Below, in pieces: positions 1 through 10,911 of a DNA stretch of 64,000 bases (positions are counted from its first letter, which is position 1; each line of letters opens with the position of its first letter). Made by a program: the position numbers and the translations under genes. Below the pieces are notes generated by a model that saw only the letters and a program-made list of their open reading frames with translations, made no database searches and had not been told where the DNA came from. Source of the stretch: Tridacna crocea (lineage: Eukaryota > Mollusca > Bivalvia > Cardiida > Cardiidae); assembly GCA_943736015.1 (NCBI GenBank), contig OX031059.1, positions 42,419,159-42,483,158 on the forward strand, read 5' to 3'.

Positions 1-4
1 AAAT

Positions 5-768
5 CAAATCGTTGAGAACGCTGAAGTAGTATTTGTCAAGGAACCGATTGTGTGGAATTAATAGTTTGAAAGAAAAAGTGACGTATTGTTCAAATATTGG
101 CCTAAAAGTCAACCAAATATTGGCTTAAAAGTCAACCCACTAAACCAATGAATACCTTTTCTGTTGATGGGTGAGTACTTATGACAAAGTTTGGATTATT
201 GTGTATCAGTGTCCTCCCTTTGGCCACTTAGGAGGAATTATGATTAAAGCCCCTTGACAGAGGCATGCATGATGGATAGAGAGAAAAACCATGTGAATAT
301 ATCGAATAAAATTAAGTTTGTACATGAAAACTATAATTTTGAAATATTTTTAGCCCTTGACATTTAATTCCCAACATTGCAATCAATTTTTTCGATCTAT
401 AAATATTCAAGCGCAATAAGATAGAGTAGCGTGCATTCGTAGGATAAACAAGCCATGGGATGAACTGGTTTTGGAACGAAAAAGCCCAGGGTCAGTGGGC
501 AATTTTGCATCATTGCGCCAATAAAAGGCTATGAGCGTGTGACGCTAATTTCAATCATAAATAGGTATTTCAACGATCGATAGCCTCACCCAATGTATTT
601 TAACATGCTTTCTAAAATTACATATCTGAGGGCTACCGAAAAACTCATTTGCCTGAGAAAATTGAGTTTAATTAGGTCTATTTCCTTCGGCTTTGCGCAA
701 AATACGATACATGGTCCTCAAAATTCAATCTTGAATTCATAGTGGTATTGTCTTCGACAAATATCACA
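5..768. repeat. Dispersed repeat R1, copy 1
   Basis: This block is repeated, diverged and about 150 bp shorter, at 9984-10577. Shared landmarks in order are CGTTGAGAACGC, AATAGTTTGAAAGAAAAAG, ATTGCGCCAATAAAAGGCTA, CTCATTTGCCTGAGAAAA and GTGGTATTGTCTTCGACAAA. The right end is a small palindrome (GTGGTATT...AATAYCAC) that also matches GTGGTATTTGTC near the left end. The left boundary coincides with the window edge, so the full element may extend further. No coding capacity is seen. Family unknown. Confidence 0.75.
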
Positions 769-801
769 GAAAATGGTGGACATTAATAACACTTATAATA
801 G

Positions 802-845
802 GACAAAATATCAGGCTCGTCCAAATTGAAAGCTGCTGTAGATAA
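802..845 (+). repeat. Family A MITE remnant
   Basis: The stretch GGACAAAATATCAGGCTCGT followed by CCAAATTGAAAGC matches the left arm of family A (described at 1213-1441). The rest of the copy is gone. Confidence 0.5.
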
Positions 846-1212
846 CGAATTGACCACGGCTAAAATGAGAAAATAAGTCATCGGCTCGACATATGGCGTC
901 CCGACTCACCATATGGCGCCCCGATAGGGTGTTGGTCGTAAGCCATACATCAATATTTGAGCTGTTATTCTGAAATGAATAGAATGAAGCTGAAAGCAGT
1001 CTATAATAACATTCGTTCATCTTGAATAATGTTCCTTAAGGTTCGATGGATGGTCGGGTAAAGGGTTAATAAATAAAACAAACATCAACTATCTTTGACG
1101 CTGACACGTTATCCTCCGGGCTTAAATTTTTTCTAATTTAGACAGTTTTATTGCAATTTGTCTGTTTTGTATTAAAATGATATTTCAATTATGTAACGCC
1201 GGGCCCGGCAGC

Positions 1213-1441
1213 TTAACTCTTTACCAAACGACAAAATTGTAGACTGGCCAAAATTGAAAGCATTTGCAGTCGAAAATATAAATATGACTGAAAAAATTAA
1301 ACTTGGTTTTTGAAGGGTAGAGAACATTGCGGGAAAAGGAGAAACTACTGGCTACCAGCATTTTCTCCTTTTCCCACATTGTTCTCAAAAGGCCTCTTTC
1401 TCAGGGTAGTCAAAAGTCGGGATTTTGTGGTAATGGGTTAA
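1213..1441 (+). mobile_element. Family A MITE, full length (family description)
   Basis: This is a short non-autonomous DNA element of 229 bp including a TTAA at each end. The orientation called plus begins CTCTTTACCAAACGACAAAA, continues TTTAGACTGGTCCAAATTGA and GGTAGAAAACATTG, passes through a central palindrome (GGGAAAAGGAGAAAATGCTG, GTNACCAG, then the reverse complement) and ends GTGTGGTAATGGGTTAA. Outer ends are inverted repeats of the type CYCWTTACCAMACRA. The TTAA flanks suggest a piggyBac-like or other TTAA-specific transposase, but no such transposase is in the window. The element has no reading frame of its own. Confidence 0.9.
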
Positions 1442-2396
1442 TCAGTAATCTAAAGGACCTACAATTCTTTGCCGGAAATAGACCGCTTCACGACCAATTC
1501 AATCACAATAAGACTCCACAAATCAAGAAATCCATGAATCAGTATTCAACCGAAATACTTCTTTTTTCATATTCGTGGACAAAGGGTATGTTCATTTATA
1601 TTTTCAGTCACGATTAATTTTTTTTACAGTTTTCAGTAAGAGATTGCTAATACCAATTTGCGTCATCGTTAGATTTAAAAATTTCATGGTCGCCACCATG
1701 TTTAAGATCATGTGAATGAAAATAAAAAAAGTTGTTACGGAATCGGTCGAGATGTTACGTGTGGTGCACATTTTGAAAACCAGCAGGGACCGCAGATTCC
1801 ACCATGTGCTGATGATTACAGAATGGGCGAGTCTAAAATTTTGTCTGCGTATGTCATATTCTTCGAAGATTCAACCTGTTTTATATGACGCATCACTCTC
1901 CCCGATATCGGATAGACTGTAGTATTACGCGCTATAAAGTAGCAATGGAGAAAATGTTCTTTATTAAAAAGTTTGAGGAGAAATCAGGCATGTTTTAGCT
2001 CAAGATTTCTCTGAGCTACTGATCATAGCTGAATGAATCACACCAGGAAGCGTTTTATTGAGTGAACGTTTATTTTAGTATGAAATTCAAAGTAACAGTT
2101 GTCGTGTAGAAAAGTAGCCTGGTTCTGTACACAGCATGCCCAAATTAGGTAGATGAGTATTTGTAGAATGGCATCTAGCAGGAGATAATGGTATGGTAAT
2201 GGGTTAAGTAACGTTTCAATATGAAGGCATGTCTCACTAGCAGCTGTTTCTTTCGTCAATAATATCTTATCTATGCAATCTCGAAGCCCTCCGATCCAGC
2301 TAAAAGGATAAAAAGATCGATTTTAGTCATGTATAACCTTTTGAGACCTGATCACAATATCAGTTGTTTTGCAGACGACATAGATGAACATTAGAA
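1442..2396. other. No gene or known repeat seen
   Basis: AT-rich sequence with only short chance reading frames. No palindrome or box motif was recognised. Confidence 0.5.
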
Positions 2397-2579
2397 AGCC
2401 TTTTGCGGACAGTGTAGATCAAGATCAGACTGCACAGAACGTGCAGTCTGATCTGGGACCTACACTGTCCGTTATTGCGTGAAATATTCCCGAAAAAACA
2501 ACATTGAAATGTTTTGGCCTGTTCTTCTGATTAAGAGAGTCGATTTGATGTACGAGTATTTTCGAGTCTAAAGGGTTAA
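2397..2579 (+). mobile_element. Family D palindromic MITE, probable copy
   Basis: The core at 2404-2471 is a near-perfect hairpin: GCGGACAGTGTAGATCAAGA, TCAGACTGCACAG, AACGTGCAGTCTGATC, then the mirrored GTCC end. The sequence continues to an AAGGGTTAA end at 2579, as in full-length D copies (see 14252-14454). The left end is unclear. Confidence 0.7.
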
Positions 2580-2729
2580 TACCGCAATGCTTCATTAAAT
2601 GTGTATGGAGAATATTATGCTAATTTACCCTTAGCCCTTTCCGTTTCTTTTTCCTTTTTGTGTGTGTGGGGGAGTGTCCTCGGGCTTGACAGGCTAGGTT
2701 CTCTAGCCTATATCTGGTTTTGCCCTGGA

Positions 2730-3040
2730 CATAAATGAATTACCAGCCGATATAGGTCAGGAGGTAGAGCGTAGGACTCGTGAACACAATGTTTCGGGTC
2801 ACTACAGGTTGTGGGTTCGAATCCCCGGTTGGCCAACTAAAATTACTAATAGTCTTTCGGATGAGACATTAAACCGAGGTCCCGTGTGACGGTGCTATAG
2901 CTCTCAGTAGTTTCGACCTGTATCCTTGCACTATCCACCGTAAGAACAAACCGTCTTCTGGGGGCGTCGCTCAGATGAGCAACCGGTAGCGACGATAAAT
3001 AAACGGAAATAACCAACCAAACAACATAAATGAATGAATA
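2730..3040 (+). mobile_element. tRNA-derived SINE with conserved body
   Basis: The head resembles a tRNA: an A-box-like GGAGGTAGAGC near 2761, then a clear B box (GGGTTCGAATCC) at 2812-2823. The body carries CTTTCGGATGAGACATTAAA, and a distal block GGGGGCGTCGCTCAGATGAG CAACCGGTAGCGACGA. Bodies like this are known from bivalve SINEs with shared central domains. The tail is A-rich with AAATAACCAACCAAACAAC and ATGAATGAATAAA. A related copy lies at 21228-21500. It would have been copied through RNA polymerase III and a LINE reverse transcriptase. Confidence 0.85.
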
Positions 3041-3428
3041 AAACGTCGCTGTGATAGGCCCTATGACTTAAAGATTGCCAACAACCGAAAGGCTCTCTCT
3101 CCCTTTTCCAAATGCCATGCTCGCATTTTCTTACCTGCTTTCATCTCTTCGAGCCCTGTTAGATGACTGCAATGCTTATGGTTAGTAATCTGGCGGGTTC
3201 TGAGATTCAACACCGGATCAAACAAATTCTGTTGGAGGATTTTCAGAAATCAATGCAAAACGATGGTTTTGTTTCTTTTCTCTGAACTACATTTGTAGTT
3301 ATCATATGTGGAAAAGCTGTCAAGCTCAGAGAGAGAGCTGTGCTAAGTATTGGTTAAAAAAAAATCGAGGAATGAATGAATAAATGTGCTGATTGCAACT
3401 ACATATATATTACATGTAACCATGTAAA
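3041..3428. other. No gene or known repeat seen
   Basis: Ordinary AT-rich sequence. Nothing could be assigned. Confidence 0.5.
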
Positions 3429-3514
3429 ATATCGTGGGTTTATTTCAAAAACCTCGTAACTACAGCTTGAAACAAGCTGTAGTTACGAGGTTTTTGAAGT
3501 AAACGCACGATATA
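3429..3514. repeat. Near-perfect hairpin (family K)
   Basis: Two arms of about 40 nt (ATATCGTGGGTTTATTTCAA then AAACCTCGTAACTACAGCTT and its mirror) face each other across a 3-5 nt loop. The arms differ at only a few positions. Probably a foldback MITE. Only this copy was seen here. Confidence 0.8.
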
Positions 3515-3649
3515 TTTTCTATAGTATCAGAGGTACATGTAAGTTATCCCCACATCTACCTTCTTATTTTGGGAATTTATATTCCTCGGTTTCGTGTTCT
3601 TAATTTTTACGTCGAATTCGACAGGACACGTGTATTTCAGCTGTATCAC

Positions 3650-3800
3650 TTCTTATGAACATGAATGTTCGCAACAAATACATAGCTGAAATACAAATGG
3701 CATCTGGCGTGATTCGAACCCATGGCGGACCATATTCGAGGTTTGAAGATCAATACCATGACACCGAGCTAAAGAGATATCTGTCTATCTGTCTAACGCA
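3650..3800 (-). mobile_element. tRNA-derived SINE-like repeat, copy 1
   Basis: Read on the minus strand there is TTTAGCTCGGTGTCATGGTA (A-box-like) followed by CCATGGGTTCGAATCACGCC (B box), then GCCATTTGTATTTCAGC and TTGTTGCGAACATTCATGTT. The last parts recur at 3970-4085, which shows a dispersed family. The cloverleaf is not convincing as a functional tRNA. Confidence 0.6.
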
Positions 3801-3969
3801 GTTGTTAGGTATTGCATTGAAATCGGGACAAAGCCATGCATGAAGGAGTGCCCTCCTGTAACACACCTCCTGTTAAAGTCATCATTTATTGATGACTCCA
3901 ACCCTAATTAGGCAGAAAGCATATTTTTGGGGACAACAAAATGGGTTTAATGGCTCAATGGCCAATCCC

Positions 3970-4085
3970 AGATGAGTCCCCATCTTACGAACATGAAAGT
4001 TCGCAACAAACTTTAAGTTGAAATACAAACCGCATCTGGCAAGATTCGAACCGATGGCGGTCAAATATCAAAGACTTAACTCTTT
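3970..4085 (-). mobile_element. tRNA-derived SINE-like repeat, copy 2 (partial)
   Basis: The minus strand carries ATCGGTTCGAATCTTGCCAG (B box), ATGCGGTTTGTATTTCAAC and GTTGCGAACTTTCATGTTCG, matching the copy at 3650-3800 with substitutions. The A-box side has been lost. Confidence 0.6.
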
Positions 4086-4282
4086 TTTTTTTTTGTTTCT
4101 GGATCAGGACATCCCTGGCGCACAACGCTGCAAACAAGGGCCAGTCAAAGGTTTCTACATTATGACATGATTCCGTGATGTACAGATAGATCTACCAGTA
4201 AAAAGCATTATAATTACAATGCTATATACCCATTCAAACATAAGTACAATCATTTGAGCTATAGTTTATAAAAAAATAATAT

Positions 4283-4433
4283 CCTTTCTATCGTGGTTCA
4301 TCGTCCGAGAAACCACGGTTGTGAGTTATGAGGTACAATAAATAATCCACGAGGGCGACAGTCCGAGTGGTTTATTTATTGCGCCTCATAACTCACAATG
4401 TGTTTTATTGAACGATAAACAACGATAGAAAGG
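4283..4433. mobile_element. Foldback MITE (family J)
   Basis: Terminal inverted repeats CCTTTCTATCGTGGTTCATC and CCTTTCTATCGTTGTTTATC enclose longer inverted arms with GTGAGTTATGAGG and CAATAAATAA. The element is 151 bp with no coding capacity. No clear target duplication is visible. Confidence 0.75.
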
Positions 4434-4540
4434 TTACTTCGATTCTAACATGACCAACTCTAAATGAAAAGAAAACAAGTTCTTAGATTATCAATGCGGA
4501 TGCAGACTATGTTCCTTTGAATAACCAACTTTCTTGATAC

Positions 4541-4590
4541 AGAATGACGTCACTCTATAAAGAATGACATCACTCTAGATAGAATAACGT
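4541..4590 (+). repeat. Short tandem repeat with TGACGTCA motif
   Basis: Two and a half units of about 20 bp (AGAATGACGTCACTCTATAA, AGAATGACATCACTCTAGAT, AGAATAACGT). The first holds a perfect cyclic-AMP-response-type palindrome and the second holds a one-base variant. Confidence 0.7.
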
Positions 4591-4667
4591 AGATTTTACC
4601 AAGCTGTCGAACGTTGCACTGTGCTTAAAGAACCAAATTCATATGGAATTTTAGAATTTGTTCTTTT

Positions 4668-4721
4668 GCAATTGCTTGAACGTGGACGAGTCCAAAGTAC
4701 TGTCACTAGGTAAAGAGTTAA
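4668..4721 (-). repeat. Family A MITE remnant
   Basis: GCAATTGCTTGAACGTGGAC GAGTCC and the end CTAGGTAAAGAGTTAA match the outer third of a minus-oriented A copy. The hairpin and other end are missing. Confidence 0.5.
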
Positions 4722-5852
4722 TTCTGAAATAATGGGCTTTAGTTTAGACATGACTTGACATCTTTTCACGATTCTTAATAAATAGAAAATATATATAAAT
4801 ACAAAAAATTATAAGAAAAAAAAACTTCAATATTTTTTACTTTGTTTAAAAGTTTAATGTTTAAATGAATGTAGTCTAGATTTGAAATTGAAGCTGAAAA
4901 TGGTTGTGACAGTTTGTCGTGTTTGCTGTCTTTCTGTTTTTTATGTATGATAGCAAAAAATGAATTAAGTAATTGAGCATGAACATTACATGAAGTTTGA
5001 ACTTTGTCCAAGTTGATTTTTTTAATTATTGTTGGTTGTGGTGGTTGGTGGTATAATAATAAATCTTAAAATCTAAAAGATACCTAAATAAAGCAAAACA
5101 ATTTCGACAGAGAAATATATAGATTCAGATGCGATACAATATCATTAAGTGAAAACGTAGTCATTCAACAGTTATTTAGCAATACTGTCGAAAAATATTT
5201 ATTTTCCCATGAACGTAAATGTCAAAGTCACAAAAGTTTTCCTTGAATAATGATACCACTTGTTTTCAGAGCTACAACTTTGATGTCAGCCAAGGAAGAA
5301 TAGTGGCATAGAGATGGAAATAGCTCAGTGTCCAAGTTTCTGTTAGTATAGTTTGCTTCATTACTGCCTGATGAAAAGCAGTATAATTAATCTTCTTGCA
5401 CACCGAAAAATACATGTTCTTCAAAGGGATTTCGCAATTCGATGAAATACCTTAGCCGCTTTCTGAAACATTGCAGTTTTAATACAACGAGTAAATTAAT
5501 AAAACCCATGCCGTCCTCTTTGTAAAATAACTGTGATACCATTGAGCAAAGTGAACAATTTATTTTTGAAATAGATAACTCCATTTTATAAGTCAACCAT
5601 TTTGTTTTATATTTTGCAAAGACAATATAAAATTACATGTTCTTGATAAACAAGTGGCGTTACTTTTAAATGTTGTATTCAGGAACAAATGCCGAGGAAT
5701 CCCTTTACATAGGCAATCAGTTTTTATAGTTTTGTTAAGTTTGTTCTTGGAAACAAAGGCGAAATGAAAAAAAACCGATAACTCTCCATAAAGGGTCAAA
5801 AAAGAGCATCGCCCCTCTTTATTTGAGCCATGCATGCTCTGTATAAAGGGAT
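4722..5852. other. No gene or known repeat seen
   Basis: AT-rich sequence. The longest minus-strand frame near here only runs into the neighbouring A copy, so no gene is called. Confidence 0.5.
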
Positions 5853-6081
5853 TTAACTCTTTACCAAACGACAAAATTCTAGACTGGTCTAAACGGAAAG
5901 CATTTGCATACGACAAAATTAATGTTACTCTAAAATTAAAATTTGTTTTGGGAAGGGTAGAAAACATTATGGGAAAAGGAGAAAATGCAGGTTACCAGCA
6001 TTTTCTCCTTTTCCAACAATGTTTTCTAAAGGCTTCTTTCTCAGGGTCGTCAAAAGTAGAGATTGTGTGGTAATGGGTTAA
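5853..6081 (+). mobile_element. Family A MITE, full length
   Basis: 229 bp with intact TTAA on both sides. The core is TGCAGGTTACCAGCA, so one arm of the palindrome has lost a base pair. Confidence 0.9.
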
Positions 6082-6224
6082 GCCCCTTTTTTCCCAAGAC
6101 ATGGCTCATATCTTATACATCTATAATGTTATGTGATGGCTTACTTTGTATACTGCATCATGGCCATTCATGAAACCTCATTTTGCCACAGTGTTGGTTA
6201 TTTCTATTCTTATCAGCCCTATGC

Positions 6225-6399
6225 CTAACCCTTTACCACACAATCCCGGTTTTTAACACTGTGAAAGGAGGCTTTTGAAAACAATGTTTTCTTCCCTTCC
6301 TTAAACAAAATTCAATTCTTTAGTCACATTCATTTTGTCGTCTGCAAATGCTTTCAATTTGGACCAATTTAAATTTGTTTTCGTATGGTAAAGAGTAAA
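6225..6399 (-). mobile_element. Family A MITE, hairpin core deleted
   Basis: Begins CTAACCCTTTACCACACAAT and ends GTATGGTAAAGAGTAA. The two outer segments are present, but the whole central palindrome is missing: GAAAACAATGTTTTCTTCCC joins what remains. This looks like a precise loss of the hairpin. Confidence 0.75.
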
Positions 6400-7237
6400 G
6401 ACTGTCATGTTTCACGATCCAGAGATAAAAAGAAACCTTGCGGGTTGAAACGTAATTAAGAAATGTAATAAGTACATGTATATGTGAACGATAATGTTTT
6501 ACAATTTTATTACTGTAATTCTATATTGTGTCGTCCTTGATGGTTGACAAAGATAATGGCGCTTGACAAGGAAGTGATAATAGTAATGATATACGGCTAG
6601 CATTTATTTTGATAAATTTGCCTCGCACAAAACAAAAATAATTTGAGTTCAGTTGAAGCTAAGAATACAGAAAATGTCGCTAATTGTCAAAATGTCATGA
6701 ACTTTCCAAAAAAATATAGTTTGTATACATGTAGTTTATTTCAGGTAACTTGAAGCACAATGCCTATGAGTAAATGCGTTACCTATTTACCAAGTAATCC
6801 CCCTTTTTTTCTTGAAAACTGAGGGTTTTCAAAGCATGGTGAAGGAGAAAATGCTTCAATAAAGTCAAATATATAAGGGAATGTAAAAGTGCGGCCAATA
6901 GCACGATCATAATCAGACGATTTTGTAAATGAAAACTGCATATGTTTTAACATAATTCAGTGAAAGCATATACAGGAATCATTTTTCCTCGTACTGCTGA
7001 AAGCTTTGGTGCACTAGGTGCTGGGATTTAGCATTATGATTGTCGATCAACGAACCTTTATAATCTTGTTGACGTATTAACTTATTGGTCAAAGAGCAAA
7101 CCGTAAAAAAAGTCTATGAGATCGCGTCAACAAAGTTGAGAGAGTGCCAAATCGACGAACTTCACGCTTCCAATTTGATTCTAGTGTTCTCACAGTAAAA
7201 AAGTGAAAGAAATAAAGCAAAAGATGGGGTTTCCTCA
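6400..7237. other. No gene or known repeat seen
   Basis: AT-rich sequence, no assignable feature. Confidence 0.5.
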
Positions 7238-7464
7238 ATAACCCTTTCCCAAACAACAAATTTTGGATTCTTCCAAACCATAAGAGTTTGCAGACGACAA
7301 TTTTTAGATTTGGAGAAAAGGCAGAAATTTCTCAAAAAGGGTAGAAAACACTGTGGGAAAAGGAGAAATTGCTCGTTACGAGCAATTTCTCCTTTTTCCA
7401 CAGTGTTTTCAAAAGACTTTTACTGCCAACGCGTAAAAACCAGGGCTTGCTTGGGAAAGAGTTC
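7238..7464 (+). mobile_element. Family A MITE, core type 2
   Basis: The ends read AACCCTTTCCCAAACAACAA and TTGGGAAAGAGTT, so both termini carry CCCAAA where type 1 has ACCACA. The palindrome centre is TTGCTCGTTACGAGCAA instead of TGCTGGTTACCAGCA. Related copies are at 15301-15528 and 52612-52839. Confidence 0.85.
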
Positions 7465-7750
7465 AGAATATATGTCATAGAATTATAGTCTATAGTCTTT
7501 TATAGAATAGGTGTTTCGTTATAGAAAAGGCAAATAATGTGTGACACATGACGCCTACAGGACTCCGTAGAAACACAATATTTACATCACACCTTATAAC
7601 TTTATCAGTGCAGTTATAACTCTTTTTTTTAAGCATTTTACACATTCCTCTTTATGCAGTACCTGTTTAATTATGCAAATATGAATCCGCCATTTCTGTC
7701 AGTTGCATTTAAATTCATGACCACACAATTTTGCAGTACTTGAAAGGCTT

Positions 7751-7891
7751 TTAACCCTGTCTAAACAATCCCGTGTTCTAACGATATTAAAGCTTTTGAA
7801 AAGCTAGCAATTTCTCCTCTCCTTTCAATCTTTTGAGTTACATTTGTCAGTTTGGAAAAGCCTTAAACTTTGTATTCGGGTAAAGGATTAA
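7751..7891 (-). mobile_element. Family A MITE, degenerate
   Basis: TTAACCCTGTCTAAACAATC at the left and GGGTAAAGGATTAA at the right are both recognisable. The core is reduced to a few bases (AGCAATTTCTCCTCTCC). Confidence 0.6.
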
Positions 7892-8101
7892 ATCTTATTA
7901 ACCTTAATGCTCAGCAACTCGTATCAAGCATATTCCGTATATCCAAGTATTAGTCTTGAGTCTTTAGATATTTCATAATGTATTTTAAATGAAGTTCTTC
8001 TAAATTTGAATTTAAAAAAGTCATCCGATTGGCTAGGATATAACTCATTAGCCAATAAATTTTATTCTAGGTCTTCCTGTAGAAAAAAAAAAAAAACGAT
8101 T

Positions 8102-8330
8102 TTAACTCTTTAACACACGACAAACTTTTAGACTGGTTCAAATTGAAAGCATTTTCAGGCGACAAAATAAAGGTGACTGAAAAATTGAAATTTGTTCTTG
8201 GAAGGATAGAAAACACTGTGGGAAAAGGAGAAAATGCTGGTTACCAGCATTTTCTCCTTTTCCTACATTGTTTTCAAAAGGCTTTTTTCTCAGGGGTGTC
8301 AAAAGTAGGGATTGTGTGGTAATGGGTTAA
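8102..8330 (+). mobile_element. Family A MITE, full length
   Basis: 229 bp with TTAA on both sides. Type 1 core (TGCTGGTTACCAGCA). The left outer arm reads ACACTGTGGG while the right arm reads CCTACATTGT. Confidence 0.9.
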
Positions 8331-8517
8331 ACGATTTTTAATCGCCGCCACTCGCTGTCCATATGGGTGACGCCATCAGACGTCCGCTTGTTTTGTTTTG
8401 GGACTTGCGCAAAATATAGGGCGAAACATAGCCTTTGATGCGTTTGGTTCTTTTTCGGTCTATAACACTGTCACACGTGACATAAGCTGAACGCCTCATC
8501 TGACAGGCTATTAAAAT

Positions 8518-8640
8518 ATTTATTCGGGCATCCTTGGAAGTTGAACCAACACGCTCAAGAATTCTGATTTTCGTCGCTTAGAAGTCTTGGGCCTTACCAT
8601 TTGAGCTATTTCGGCTGACCGATTTGGAAACTGGTGCTGA
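8518..8640 (-). mobile_element. tRNA-derived SINE fragment
   Basis: On the minus strand GGTCAGCCGAAATAGCTCAA ATGGTAAGGCC gives a good A box (TAGCTCAAATGG), and about 45 nt downstream GTGTTGGTTCAACTTCC gives a B box. A folded functional tRNA is unlikely because the arms do not pair well. Confidence 0.6.
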
Positions 8641-8792
8641 AGGTCCACTGGACCTGTGAACATAGTGGCTCGATTTATCAGTATATTCAAAATATCGAAA
8701 AATCTCTCGTAACAGAGTATAATAGAATATAACATTTTAGATTTGTCCATAATGAAATCATTTGCAAATCATATTAGATAAGATACTGTCTT

Positions 8793-9021
8793 TTAACCCA
8801 TTACCAAACGACACTATTTTAGGCTTGTCCAAATCGAAAGCATTTGCAGGCGACAAAATAAAAGTGACTGAAAATTTTAAACTTATTTTGTGAAGGGTAG
8901 AAAAACATTATGGGAAATGAGAAAATGCCGGTTACCAGCATTTTCTCCTTTTCCCACAATGTTTTCTAAAGGCTTCTTTCTCAGGGTCGTAAAAAGTAGG
9001 AATTGTGTGGTAATGGGTTCA
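8793..9021 (+). mobile_element. Family A MITE, full length
   Basis: TTAA at the left and TTCA (mutated) at the right, still 229 bp. Core GCCGGTTACCAGC has one unpaired substitution. Confidence 0.88.
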
Positions 9022-9270
9022 AGTACAGAAAATTTTGTGGTTCGCGGAGAAAATACTGTGTATCTCGTACTTTTATCGTTTTCCCCCGAAAGCTGTCTCC
9101 TTCATGTTCCTCCTCTGACATATTGCTGCCATAATTGTGTGTAAGTTTATTCTATGAATACACTTAATACCCTAAATATGTATGCAAATTTCATTATGCT
9201 GCATTATATAAGCATTATATAAGCGGAAAACAATGGGACATTAATAATATTGTAGATATCATGTATGCTC

Positions 9271-9468
9271 TGGACCCGTATTTACTAACCATTCTTAAGA
9301 ATATTCTCAATCTTATTCTCCAAGAATTTCTAAATTTGAAAATAACACAACTTCTGATTGGCTAAACCAATTGGTTTAGCCAATCAGAAGTTCTGTTATT
9401 TTCAGATTTGGAAAATTCTGGAGTCTAAGATCAAGAAAGTTCTTAGGGATGGTTGGTGAAGACAGGCC
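9271..9468. mobile_element. Foldback MITE (family G)
   Basis: A long inverted repeat whose arms run from ACCCGTATTTACTAACCATT to a central CTTCTGATTGGCTAAACC and mirror back to GGATGGTTGGTGAAGACAGG. Each arm carries GATTGGC, an inverted CCAAT box, close to the loop. Other copies: 21004-21200, 26286-26475, 26641-26840 and 50096-50280. Confidence 0.88.
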
Positions 9469-9496
9469 TTGATTGTTATATACTATCAAGGGCTTT

Positions 9497-9498
<2 letters not shown>

Positions 9499-9532
<34 letters not shown>
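9499..9532. repeat. (CT)n microsatellite
   Basis: Uninterrupted CT dinucleotides for about 17 repeats. Confidence 0.95.
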
Positions 9533-9535
<3 letters not shown>

Positions 9536-9958
9536 TACTGATTTTATAAATTTATATGACACTACGAAAAGGATAAAAAGAACATAAAAAGGGCGTTTAC
9601 ATTTTACTAAGCTTATTTTTGTTTACACTTTTTCCCCTAAAGCAGGTATTATTTGGTTATTGAACTGTATTGCTGTTAAACAAGACTTAAAGTTGAATTG
9701 ACAATGAGGTGTTTAAACCGTCTTCGATATAACCTTGCATGGACAGGGCAAGACAAAATGACTCAGCACAGTGCGGCTCATATTTTTCCTTCCATCAAGT
9801 TCCAGACTGCAGTGAAATCGTGTAACGTAACTTTCAAATATAGGACATATCATTATTATTGTTAGATTGACAGACTTATCGTTTGTAAAGGGTCGAGGGA
9901 AGGAGTGGGGGAAGAGGGGGAAGTGGTTGCTGAAGGTATGAACGGGGTGAAAATCTAT
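9533..9958. other. No gene or known repeat seen
   Basis: Unique-looking sequence including a purine-rich stretch near 9900 (GGAGTGGGGGAAGAGGGGGA). Nothing assignable. Confidence 0.5.
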
Positions 9959-10911
9959 TTAACTCTTTACTAAATGACAAAATCAAAGCGTTGAGAACGC
10001 AGAAGTGGTATTTGTCAAGGAAACCCATTGTGTGGAATAATAGTTTGAAAGAAAAAGAGACATATTGTTCAAATATTGGCTTAAAAAGTCAACCCACTAA
10101 GCAAATGAATACCTTTTCGGTTGAGGGGAGAGTGCTCATGTACCTTAAAACTGTAATTTTGAAATATCTTTAGCCTTTTACATTTAATTTCCAACATTAC
10201 AATCAATTACTTCGATCCATAAATATTCATGAGCAACCACATGGAGAAGCGCGCAATCATAGGACGAACAAGCCATGGAACAAATTGGTTTGGAACGAAA
10301 AAGCAGGCAAATTTGTATCATTGCGCCAATAAAAGGCTATGAGCGATAGAAGCTATTTTCAATAAAAGAATAGGTATCTCAACGATCGATGGCCTTGCCC
10401 AATGTATTTTGATATGCCATTTCAAATTACATATCTGAGTGCTAACGAAAAACTCATTTGCCTGAGAAAAAATTAGTTTAACTGGGTTTATTTCCTTCGG
10501 CTTTGCACAAAATAAGATACATGGTTATCAAAATTCAGTCTTTAACTCATAGTGGTATTGTCTTCGACAAATACCACAAAAATTTAGACTGGTCCGAATT
10601 AAAACCACTTGCAGACGACAAAAGAAACTCAGCTCAAAAATTGAAATTTGTTACCAGCAGGGTAGAAAACATTGTGGGAAAAGAAAAAAATGCTGGTTAC
10701 CAGCATTTTCTCCTTTTCCCACAATGTTTTCAAAAGGTCTCTGTCTCACGGTCGTAAAAACCAGGGATTGCTTGGTAAAGGGTCAGGTAAAAAACATTGT
10801 TGGAAAAGGAGAAAATGCTGGTTACCAGCATTTTCTCCTTTTCCCAAAATGTTTTCAGAAGTCTTCTATCTCAAGGTCGTAATAACCAGGGATTGCTTAG
10901 TAAAGGGTTAA
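9959..10911 (+). mobile_element. Family A MITE split by R1, with a duplicated right half
   Basis: TTAACTCTTTACTAAATGAC AAAAT at 9959-9983 is the left tip of an A copy. The rest resumes at 10578 with TTTAGACTGGTCCGAATTA, and R1 lies between. The right half is present twice in tandem: a first core and end at 10660-10784 (GGTAAAGGGTC), then a second core and end finishing in TTAA at 10911. The duplication junction uses AGGGT, which is found both at the end of the element and before GAAAACATTG. Confidence 0.8.
9984..10577. repeat. Dispersed repeat R1, copy 2 (inside an A MITE)
   Basis: Matches 5-768, but lacks roughly the segment that corresponds to 170-320 there. It is flanked by GACAAAAT on the left and ACAAAAAT on the right, which are consistent with a 7-8 bp target duplication of the MITE sequence ACGACAAAATTTTAGAC. 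Confidence 0.75.

Noticed and set aside
8518-8640. Functional tRNA gene on the minus strand
   Set aside because: A and B boxes are visible, but the acceptor and anticodon stems do not pair, so a SINE fragment is more likely. The same holds for 3650-3800, 35530-35605 and 58755-58925.
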